This document shows, in pieces, positions 1 to 5,953 of a stretch of DNA of 7,147 bases (position 1 is the stretch's first letter; the number at the start of each line of letters is the position of its first letter). The notes beneath the pieces were generated by a model, which was given only the letters and a program-made list of their open reading frames with translations, was not told the DNA's origin and ran no database searches. Source of the stretch: an uncultured Collinsella sp. (GTDB taxonomy: Bacteria; Actinomycetota; Coriobacteriia; Coriobacteriales; Coriobacteriaceae); assembly GCA_900550785.1 (NCBI GenBank), contig URTL01000095.1:1-7147 (forward strand), in the 5' to 3' direction. The position numbers and the translations under genes are program-made.

Positions 1-68
1 ACGTCACCTTGGCGCAAATGCGGCTCGCTCGCTGGCATTAGTGCTACATCAGCGTTAACGTTGCCGCA

Positions 69-2258
69 CTAAATTAGCTTTGTCGATTCCAGCTTTTCGA
101 TGATCCAGTCGTTGGCTTTGATGACCGGACGGCGGAAGACGACGCCCAGGGCCAGCGACGGAATCAGATAGCTCGCCAGAATGCCCAGCTCAACCCAGTA
201 CTCCATATGGTAGGCGCCAGCCATGGCGGCATGCATGGCGTTAATGCCATGGGTAAACGGCAGGAACGGATAGATCGCCTGGAACACAGGGCCGGTCATC
301 TCGATGGGGAACGTACCGCCCGAACCGCCGACCTGCATGACCAGCAGCACAACGGCGAGCGCCTTGCCGATATCGCCAAACGACACCGTAAGCGTGTAGA
401 CGATATTGGAGAACACGAGACTCGCGACCCAGCCCGCCAGCACAAACTGCAGCGGGTTGTCGCACTGGATGCCAAAGAACAGGATGTCGCCCGCGCACAC
501 GAGCGTTGCCTGCAGCAGAGCCAAACCGCCAAAGAACAAGTAACGACCCAGGTAGATCTCGTGTAGGCGTACGGGGATGAGCTCGTTGATAAGCTCATCG
601 TCAACCGACACCTTCATCATGGCCGCCAGCACGATCGAGCCAACCCAGAGCGACAGAATCGTGTAGAACGGCGCCATGGCCGAACCGTAGTTGCGGATCG
701 GATAGACCGGTTTGCGATCGAGCGCGACGGGACCGGAAAGCGACACGGCCAAACCCTCGGGATCGTTGCCAATCATCGTCTTGATCGTGGCAAGGTCGTC
801 CGACATCAGGGCGCCATCGAGCTCATCCTTAAACGCACTGATCTTATCGGACGCTTCACCTAGCTGATCGGAAGCCTTGTTGACCAGCTTGGCGGCCTTG
901 GAGAGGCCCTTCGCCAACGAGCCGGATGCGTCGGTCAGGCCGCCTACGGCGCTATCCAGGTCGCCCGAGATGCCATCAAGCGAGTCCAGAATGCCCGAAA
1001 CCGTCTTCTTGAGCTCCTTGGCCTTAACCGAGAACGTGGAATCGTAATCGGATTTGGCACCCGCGATACCGGCCTTGGCATCGACGATGGCCTGATCGAC
1101 CTCGGCACGCGAGTTGTTGACCTCGGCCATGCTATCGGAGAGAGACTTCGCGGTGGCCGCCAGATCCTTGGCATTGTTGCGGTACTCAACGGCGATTCTG
1201 TCCAGCGACGTCGCGGCGGACTTGAGGCCGCCCTTCAAATTCTCATCGCTCACCTGGTCGGCAAGGCTGCGGAGCTGATCGGCCATCTCATCGATATCCT
1301 TGGCGCGCGCATTGAGGGCCGCAGCGGCATCGTTGAGTTGGGACACCGTAAGGTACACATGCTGGTTTGCGGTGTCGAATGCCTTCGCAAGCTCGGCAGA
1401 CACGTTGTCGAACGAGCCCGCGCTTCCGTCAATCGCGGCGTTGATGGCGTCGTTGGCGGCCTTCAGCGCTTCTTTGGAATCGCTCATGCCGCTCTTGGCA
1501 TGCTCCATCAACTGCTTGGTCGACTCATCGACCGTACCCGTCTGCTGGAGCATACCGCTCGCCGACGTCAGCGAATCGGACGTAGAGCTCAAAATGCCCG
1601 CCAGCGACGAAGCATTAGCCTGAACGTCTCGCAGGTCCTCAATCGAATCGCCGAGCGTCGAGGACAGGTTGGCGATAAAGTTGCTGACCTGGTCGGTGCT
1701 CATGTAATCGAGCAGGCTGGACACCGTCTTAAGACCGATGCTCGTAATGGTCTCGGTAAAAGATTCGTTAACCTGGTTCTGAACGGCGCTCGAACCCTTC
1801 TCGGTCACGATCTGCGCGATGGCGTTGGCCTTCTGGTTCTCGTAAAACTCGATATCGGCGTGTTTCACGTCGGTCGAGAAAAGCGTCATCATGTCAGCGC
1901 TAAACGTTTTGGGAATAACGACGGCAGCATAGTACGCGCCCGACTTAACGCCCTCGATAGCCTTTTCGCGATCGTTAAGCACAACCCAATCGAAGCTCTC
2001 GTTGCCACGTAGGGTGGCGGTCACGTTTTCGCCCACGTTAACCTCGACGGGGATCAGATCGCTCTCGTAACCCTCATCGGTGTTGACCACGGCAATCTTA
2101 AGATTGCCGGTGTTGCCGTACGGATCCCAGCTGCCGGCGATGTTAAACCACGCGTACAGGCACGGCACGATAATGAGGCCCATCACGACAATCAAGCCGA
2201 TCACGGAGCGAGACACGTTTTGGACATCGCGCCTAAACAGATGCAGGATGTTCTTCAT
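69..2258 (-). CDS. YhgE/Pip-family membrane protein (downstream paralogue)
   Basis: This 729-residue protein sits in the cytoplasmic membrane with a large extracytoplasmic part. A hydrophobic segment at about residues 18-38 is followed by WDPYGNT (44-50) and the YYAAVVIPK block (109-117), both typical of the YhgE/Pip N-terminal domain. Residues about 150-490 are rich in Ala, Ser, Asp and Leu and look like long helices or coiled coil. Five further membrane segments follow at about 528-550, 571-593, 604-622, 631-650 and 687-708. The block GGSGGTFPIEM...PFLPFTHGIN (644-673) is the family's C-terminal signature. Relatives include the Lactococcus phage-infection protein Pip, and EsaA/YueB proteins share the architecture; transport or receptor function is not established for this one. 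The ATG directly abuts the TAA of the upstream paralogue and has an excellent SD at 2267-2276, so this start is secure. The stop is TAG. Family assignment is strong; function is unknown. Confidence 0.93.
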   Translation of the reverse strand: MKNILHLFRRDVQNVSRSVIGLIVVMGLIIVPCLYAWFNIAGSWDPYGNTGNLKIAVVNTDEGYESDLIPVEVNVGENVTATLRGNESFDWVVLNDREKAIEGVKSGAYYAAVVIPKTFSADMMTLFSTDVKHADIEFYENQKANAIAQIVTEKGSSAVQNQVNESFTETITSIGLKTVSSLLDYMSTDQVSNFIANLSSTLGDSIEDLRDVQANASSLAGILSSTSDSLTSASGMLQQTGTVDESTKQLMEHAKSGMSDSKEALKAANDAINAAIDGSAGSFDNVSAELAKAFDTANQHVYLTVSQLNDAAAALNARAKDIDEMADQLRSLADQVSDENLKGGLKSAATSLDRIAVEYRNNAKDLAATAKSLSDSMAEVNNSRAEVDQAIVDAKAGIAGAKSDYDSTFSVKAKELKKTVSGILDSLDGISGDLDSAVGGLTDASGSLAKGLSKAAKLVNKASDQLGEASDKISAFKDELDGALMSDDLATIKTMIGNDPEGLAVSLSGPVALDRKPVYPIRNYGSAMAPFYTILSLWVGSIVLAAMMKVSVDDELINELIPVRLHEIYLGRYLFFGGLALLQATLVCAGDILFFGIQCDNPLQFVLAGWVASLVFSNIVYTLTVSFGDIGKALAVVLLVMQVGGSGGTFPIEMTGPVFQAIYPFLPFTHGINAMHAAMAGAYHMEYWVELGILASYLIPSLALGVVFRRPVIKANDWIIEKLESTKLI

Positions 2259-5075
2259 TTATGCCTCACCTCCTTTGGAGTGCTTGCCGAACGGGGCGGT
2301 ATCTCCATCATTTATGGCTGTGTTGTCGCTGCCCTGAGATTTATGGTGCGAGCCGATATGCGGCAAGCGGCCCGTGGACTGATCGCCGCCCTTGGCACCA
2401 CGCTCGCTGGCGTTGAGACCAAACATGTGGCGGGCGGCAGGAATGGCGGCCGTGTGCTCGCGCATCTCGCGACGAAGGTCCTCATCCGAAAGCGCCGAGA
2501 TGCGCATCTGGGTATTGAGGCTCGCGCGGATATATTCGATATTGATAAGCCAGCCGCAGATGGCAATAACCGAGATGATCCAAATGACAAGCAGGATGAT
2601 CTTGCCGTTATTGTCGATATCGAGAACCGTCGACAGGACAAAGAGCAGGACCTGAACGCCCACCACGGCGGCAAAACCGCCCTTGATGTAGTACGGGTAG
2701 CGATGTTCAAAGGCGACCGCATGATCGAGCAGTTCGCGACGGTACGAATCGGAATCGAGCATGACACGCATGGCCGTGCGCAGCGAGTAGCGCTGGCGCG
2801 GCAGGTCGTTGGACTCGCAAATCATCATACCGGTCGTGGAAAGCTGTTTATCAAAGAGCAGGTTAAGGTTGAGCAGCAGCGGACGCAGCTGCAGGCCGAT
2901 AAAGAGCGCCACGATCAAGAACACGCCCAGAATGCACAGGTTAAACAGGTAGTTGAACGAATACATGCCGCCGACCGTCTCGCGCAGCAGATTGATGCCG
3001 TAGGTAAAGGGCAGCAGCGGGTGCAGCCACTGGAAGAAGCCGGGCATCATCTCGATGGGGTACATGCCCGACGAACCCGGGATCTGCACGATGACGAGAA
3101 TGACGCCGATAGCCTTGCCGATATGCTTAAACGTGGTGGACAGCGCATAGATGATATTGACGTAGGTGAACGAAATGGCGATGCCGCCCAGCACGAACAG
3201 CAGCGGGCTGACGCACTGCACGCCAATCACCAGATCGCCTACCGTAACGATGATGGCCTGCAACGCGCCCAGGATCACCATGAGCAACCAGCGGCCAAAG
3301 TAGCCTTGGCGCGCCGTAAAGCTGCCAACACCTTCACGGTCGACCTCGAGCTTGTAAATGGCGATGAGCACATAGCCGCCCACCCAAAGCGCCAGATTGG
3401 TGTAGAAGGGAGCGATGCCTGAGCCAAAGCTCTTGACCGGATAAATTGACTTTGAGGTCAGCTCGACCGGAGATGCCATGAAGTCTGCAACGTCATCGAC
3501 GTCGACGCCCATCAGGCCGGCCAGCTCGCCCATGGACTCGGAGGTCTGTAGCGCCGCGATGTCGTTGGCGGCGGTCGCAAGCTTGTCCTGGACCTTGGCA
3601 AGCGAGGCATCGGTCTGGGACAGCGTGGTCTTGGCCTGACCGAGCGTAGCGCTAAGCTGCGCCAACGTGCCGCGCGCATTTGCAAGTGTAGGTGTCATAC
3701 CCGAGACGATACCGGTCAGGTCGCCCGAAACGGCAGCAAAAGAGTCGAGCGCGCTCGAGGCCTTCGGCAGCGCGTTTTGGCCCAAGTCCGTCTGGGCTTG
3801 GCCAAGGTTGGTCGCACCGGTATGAATTGCGTTATTGATAGCGTCACTGGCACCCGAAACAGCCGCTGCGTCATTCGCCATGGCGCTCGACTGCGCGGAC
3901 AGACCGTCCTTGATGCTCTGAAGCTTTTCATTCTGCTCTCGAAGCAAATCGATGGTCGATACAATGCGCGCGTCAATTTCCTCGGAACCTGTCGACGTGT
4001 CATTGGCGAGAATCTCCAAGTGCCCGATAACGGCCTTATTGTGGTCGATCGTCGCTTGAAGAGACTCGAGCGAGTTGTCGATACGGGTGGTCGTAGATGT
4101 GACCGCGCCCGTCAGCTTGCCGATGGCAGCGTTCGCAGAGGCCGACGTCTTGGTGAGCGCAAGGCTGCCTTCCGAGAGCGCCTTGGAGAGCGAGGTGATG
4201 GAGTTGCCCGCCGTGGTGCGAGCTTCGCTCAGCAGATCGTTGCCCTGGGAGATCGCCTGCGTCAGCGACGGTGCCTGGCCTTGCAAGCCGGCAAGTGCCG
4301 CATCAGCCGAGGCGATAGCGCCACTCGTCTTATCGATGGCGGCATTCATATCGCCAATCGAATCGCGCACCTCGCCCAAGGTGTCGTACGCCTCGGACAC
4401 CGAACTTGCCAGCGAGTCCTGAGTCTGGGTTGCCTTGTCCTTTAAATCGACACCGGCATCCTTGGCGATACCGGCAACAGTCTTGCCTACCGTAGAGACA
4501 AATTCCGAGTTGATCTGCTCCTCGATGGTGTTTGCACCGGTATCGGTAACCTTGGGCGCAATGGCGCTCTTCTTCTCATTGACGTAGTACGTGAGCTTGG
4601 GCTGATGGTAGTTGCCGTCGAGCATCGAAACCAGGTTATCCGAGAAGTTCTTGGGAATCACGATAGCGGCATAGTACTCGCCGCTCTCGACGCCCTCCTT
4701 GGCATCGGCCGTCGAGTCGACGAACGTCCAGCCCAACTGATGATTCTCCTTGAGCTGGTCGACCACTTTGTCGCCAGCGTTGAGCTCACCCACCAAGTCG
4801 TTTTGGGTGCCTCGATCGTTGTTGGCGATAGCAATCTTGATGCCTTGGGTGTTTCCATACGGATCCCAGTTTGCCACGATGTTATACCAGGCATACAGCG
4901 AGGGAATAACGCACACGCCTAGGGTAACCACCAGGGCGACGGGGTTCACAAGCAGTCGCTTAATGTCGCGCTTAAATATCGCAAAGGACACCTTTGCATT
5001 GGATAGTTTGCTGCCGAGACTCACGCTTGGACCATCCATCCTGTCCTTAAATCGAATCGTACTATCGACAACCAT
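2259..5075 (-). CDS. YhgE/Pip-family membrane protein with C-terminal two-TM extension (upstream paralogue)
   Basis: This 938-residue paralogue of the downstream gene is the first gene of the operon. It has a membrane segment at about 43-64, WDPYGNT at 70-76, YYAAIVIPKNFS at 134-145 and a long Ala/Ser/Gln/Asp-rich helical extracytoplasmic region (about 200-530). The C-terminal membrane block has segments near 554-574, 595-618, 624-645, 651-667 and 709-731, with the signature GSSGMYPIEM...PLLPFTYGIN (667-695). Unlike its partner it continues for about 200 residues (735-938). That extension holds two more hydrophobic segments (about 801-819 and 825-844) and a polar Gly/Ser/His-rich tail. The ATG at 5075 has no clear SD. 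The in-frame ATG at 5039 (residue 13) is preceded by AAGGA four bases upstream and gives a more usual N-terminus, so the real start may be 5039 (926 residues). The stop TAA touches the next ATG. The family is clear from both conserved blocks; substrate and role are unknown. Confidence 0.92.
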   Translation of the reverse strand: MVVDSTIRFKDRMDGPSVSLGSKLSNAKVSFAIFKRDIKRLLVNPVALVVTLGVCVIPSLYAWYNIVANWDPYGNTQGIKIAIANNDRGTQNDLVGELNAGDKVVDQLKENHQLGWTFVDSTADAKEGVESGEYYAAIVIPKNFSDNLVSMLDGNYHQPKLTYYVNEKKSAIAPKVTDTGANTIEEQINSEFVSTVGKTVAGIAKDAGVDLKDKATQTQDSLASSVSEAYDTLGEVRDSIGDMNAAIDKTSGAIASADAALAGLQGQAPSLTQAISQGNDLLSEARTTAGNSITSLSKALSEGSLALTKTSASANAAIGKLTGAVTSTTTRIDNSLESLQATIDHNKAVIGHLEILANDTSTGSEEIDARIVSTIDLLREQNEKLQSIKDGLSAQSSAMANDAAAVSGASDAINNAIHTGATNLGQAQTDLGQNALPKASSALDSFAAVSGDLTGIVSGMTPTLANARGTLAQLSATLGQAKTTLSQTDASLAKVQDKLATAANDIAALQTSESMGELAGLMGVDVDDVADFMASPVELTSKSIYPVKSFGSGIAPFYTNLALWVGGYVLIAIYKLEVDREGVGSFTARQGYFGRWLLMVILGALQAIIVTVGDLVIGVQCVSPLLFVLGGIAISFTYVNIIYALSTTFKHIGKAIGVILVIVQIPGSSGMYPIEMMPGFFQWLHPLLPFTYGINLLRETVGGMYSFNYLFNLCILGVFLIVALFIGLQLRPLLLNLNLLFDKQLSTTGMMICESNDLPRQRYSLRTAMRVMLDSDSYRRELLDHAVAFEHRYPYYIKGGFAAVVGVQVLLFVLSTVLDIDNNGKIILLVIWIISVIAICGWLINIEYIRASLNTQMRISALSDEDLRREMREHTAAIPAARHMFGLNASERGAKGGDQSTGRLPHIGSHHKSQGSDNTAINDGDTAPFGKHSKGGEA
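2267..2276 (-). promoter_or_regulatory. Shine-Dalgarno of the downstream yhgE-like gene, inside the upstream gene
   Basis: Read on the minus strand the bases are AAAGGAGGTG, close to a full complement of the 16S 3' end, with 10 bases between AGGAGG-TG and the ATG at 2258. The site falls inside the codons for the final Ser-Lys-Gly-Gly-Glu residues of the upstream gene. With stop and start codons directly adjacent (TAAATG), it implies translational coupling or reinitiation from one mRNA. Confidence 0.85.
5040..5050 (-). promoter_or_regulatory. Possible ribosome binding site for an alternative start at 5039
   Basis: The minus strand reads TTAAGGACAGG immediately before an in-frame ATG at 5039. 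AAGGA with a four-base gap is a usable though slightly close SD. By contrast the 12 bases before the ATG at 5075 (cgcctactacaa) contain no purine-rich SD. This favours 5039 as the true start of the 938-codon reading frame, but it rests on the SD alone. Confidence 0.45.
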
Positions 5076-5130
5076 TGTAGTAGGCGCTTTAACGTCTCAA
5101 AGCACAATGGTGTTGAGTTTTGCGGGTAGC

Positions 5131-5159
5131 AATATACTACGAAGATGAGTTAACGTACA
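5131..5159 (-). promoter_or_regulatory. Candidate promoter of the two-gene yhgE operon
   Basis: On the minus strand TGTACG (5159-5154) and TATATT (5136-5131) are separated by 17 bases. The -10 matches the sigma-70 consensus at five of six positions; the -35 matches at only three of six. Transcription would start near 5124, leaving a leader of about 50 bases to the ATG at 5075 or about 85 to the one at 5039. It lies in the AT-richest part of the window, which is consistent with a promoter, but nothing else confirms it. Confidence 0.4.
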
Positions 5160-5168
5160 GATGTACAG
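5155..5168. repeat. GTACAG direct repeat overlapping the candidate -35 (possible operator)
   Basis: GTACAG occurs at 5155-5160 and again at 5163-5168, an 8-bp repeat interval. Because GTAC is self-complementary, the site also reads as an inverted repeat GTAC-N4-GTAC. It overlaps the proposed -35 of the yhgE-like operon, where a bound repressor would block polymerase. No regulator gene is visible in the window, so the operator role is conjecture. Confidence 0.25.
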
Positions 5169-5224
5169 TATCCTAAATTTCAGCAGGTCACAAAACCACA
5201 ACCCGCACAAATTAGCAACCCAAC

Positions 5225-5253
5225 TATTCATTTAAGAACGTCCCCAATGACTA
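5225..5253. repeat. Imperfect inverted repeat in the intergenic region
   Basis: TATTCATT (5225-5232) and AATGACTA (5246-5253) are reverse complements with one mismatch, flanking a 13-base centre that contains AAGAACGTCCCC. It could be a small dispersed palindromic element or a hairpin in either transcript. It lacks a T-run, so it is not a convincing terminator. It sits in the 346-base gene-free stretch (5076-5421) that otherwise holds only the operon promoter and the IS110 leader. Confidence 0.35.
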
Positions 5254-5319
5254 CTTAGGACAACGAAAGCGTCGCAGGTTGAGCATAAGTCAGACACTAT
5301 GACCCAATCCAGGGGCACG

Positions 5320-5421
5320 GAAACGACAGGAGCCCCCGCTCGTGACCGCGGGTCGGGGCTGCGACAATGTTGTTGAAGTGCCAGAGGCGCAGCCGCGCCG
5401 CAACGAGGTTGGGAGGCTCCC
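5320..5421 (+). ncRNA. Candidate bridge-RNA region of the IS110 element
   Basis: IS110 elements such as IS621 encode a structured bridge RNA in the non-coding sequence next to the recombinase gene, whose loops pair with donor and target DNA. The equivalent stretch here is rich in local complementarity. AGCCCC (5331-5336) pairs with GGGGCT (5355-5360), with an inner CGC/GCG. GGCGC (5386-5390) pairs with GCGCC (5395-5399) around a four-base loop. CAAC (5401-5404) pairs with GTTG (5408-5411). Position and structure fit, but the guide loops cannot be identified without both element ends and flanks. The limits given are provisional. With the recombinase cut, any such RNA would have no full-length partner made from this copy. 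Confidence 0.35.
5411..5421 (+). promoter_or_regulatory. SD of the IS110 transposase within a self-complementary stretch
   Basis: GGGAGG (5411-5416) lies five bases before the GTG start at 5422 and is the obvious SD. The full stretch GGGAGGCTCCC is an odd palindrome, so GGGA can pair with TCCC over a three-base loop and partly hide the SD. Such occlusion would keep transposase translation low; this is inferred from the sequence alone. Confidence 0.45.
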
Positions 5422-5862
5422 GTGCCTAGATATTCTACCGCCTTCGGAATGGACGTACACCTCAGGTCCACCACCGTCTGCGCGCTCGACGCGGAGACGG
5501 GCGAGGCCGTGACGAGGAGGTTCCGCGGCAACCCCTGGGGCGAGGTCGCGGAGTGGATGTCGGGCTTCCCCGGCCCGTCGCTCGCCGCCTACGAGAGCGG
5601 CTACCTCGGCTTCGCCCCGCAGAGGGAGCTCTCCGGGCTCGGCGTCGACTGCGTCGTCGCGGCCGTCTCCAAGGTCCCGAGGTCGGCGGCCGACCTCTCG
5701 TCCAAGAACGACCGCAACGACGCGGCCAGGATGGCCAAGGCGATACTGTCGCACGACGTCACCCCGGTATGGGTGCCGTCCCCCGAGATCGAGGGGCTCA
5801 GGGATGTTAGCGCTAATCTAAAATTAACCACTTTCGCAAACGCATCTCGCCGAATGCGCTAA
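5422..5862 (+). pseudogene. IS110-family transposase, N-terminal DEDD domain only (truncated by IS21)
   Basis: The 146-codon open frame starts with GTG behind GGGAGG. Residues 1-127 are the N-terminal RuvC-like domain of IS110-family recombinases. FGMDVH carries Asp11, AAYESGYLG carries Glu58, and KNDRNDAARMAKAI supplies Asp97 and Asp100. Together these give the four acidic residues of the DEDD active site. Full-length relatives have roughly 300-400 or more residues and a C-terminal domain with a catalytic serine; that half is missing. The native frame ends inside codon 128 (5803-5805), whose last base is the first base of the IS21 element. The final 18 residues (VSANLKLTTFANASRRMR) are translated IS21 terminus, stopping at TAA in one of its repeats. 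The gene is therefore a chimera and should not catalyse recombination. A folded DEDD fragment might still be made. Confidence 0.88.
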
Positions 5863-5911
5863 CGCGCTTTCGCCGACCCCGCTAACGTACTTTCACCAAC
5901 TGCGCTAACGG
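5805..5911. repeat. IS21 left terminal repeat array with 23-bp phasing
   Basis: GCTAA occurs at 5812, 5858, 5881 and 5904, spacings of 46, 23 and 23 bp; a degenerate copy GCAAACG at 5836 nearly fills the missing slot. Two adjoining 23-bp units are clear: GCTAACGCGCTTTCGCCGACC... (5858-5880) and GCTAACGTACTTTCACCAACT... (5881-5903). A third, weaker unit with TTAACCACTTTCGC starts at 5824. The tip contains the perfect palindrome TTAGCGCTAA (5807-5816). IS21 elements are known to carry multiple repeats at their ends that act as transposase-binding sites, which is the likely role here. Confidence 0.75.
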
Positions 5912-5920
5912 AACTATGCT
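5892..5920 (+). promoter_or_regulatory. Candidate istA promoter inside the terminal repeats
   Basis: TTCACC (5892-5897) and TATGCT (5915-5920) are 17 bases apart, each matching four of six sigma-70 consensus bases. The start of transcription would be near 5927, just before istA. Because the -35 lies within the last full 23-bp repeat, IstA bound to the end could repress its own gene; that is inference. Confidence 0.35.
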
Positions 5921-5924
5921 CCGA

Positions 5925-5941
5925 TCGGGTATCCGACCCGA
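5925..5941 (+). other. Leader hairpin just upstream of the istA SD
   Basis: TCGGGT (5925-5930) and ACCCGA (5936-5941) form a six-base-pair stem with loop ATCCG. It ends two bases before the istA SD AGGAG (5943-5947). In a transcript reading in from outside, this stem would form close to the ribosome site; a transcript starting near 5927 would lack part of the 5' arm. Such leader structures can limit transposase synthesis from read-through RNA, but no data here test this. Confidence 0.35.
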
Positions 5942-5953
5942 GAGGAGCGGGAT

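Larger units (their letters stand above)
5291..5804 (+). mobile_element. IS110-family element, left part only; interrupted by IS21
   Basis: The left portion of an IS110-type element is recognised from its transposase and from the abrupt rise in GC near 5290-5330. IS110 elements generally lack long terminal inverted repeats and usually leave little or no target duplication, so the exact left boundary cannot be read here; 5291 is only approximate. The element consists of a non-coding leader of roughly 130 bases and the first 127 codons of the transposase. It stops at 5804, where a sequence beginning TGTTAGCG (the IS21 tip) takes over. The missing transposase half and the right end should resume after the IS21 copy, outside this window. 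Confidence 0.72.

Noticed and set aside
17..39. Small stem AATGC/GCATT after the operon's last gene as a terminator
   Set aside because: Only five pairs with a 13-base loop and no T-run on the minus strand. Positions 1-68 show no convincing terminator or gene.
1300..2012. Overlapping plus-strand open frames within the downstream yhgE-like gene
   Set aside because: They are antisense to the helical extracytoplasmic region, have no supporting SD and motif combination, and read as frame shadows.
2220..3422. A 400-codon open frame on the plus strand opposite the first yhgE-like gene
   Set aside because: It lies wholly antisense to a gene with clear family motifs and membrane segments. Its product is a low-complexity run rich in His, Arg, Gln and Asp, typical of a complement-strand shadow.
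5271..5365. GTCGCAG (5271-5277) complementary to CTGCGAC (5359-5365) as a closing stem of the IS110 leader RNA
   Set aside because: A seven-base match over this span is expected by chance at appreciable frequency, and it competes with the stronger AGCCCC/GGGGCT stem.
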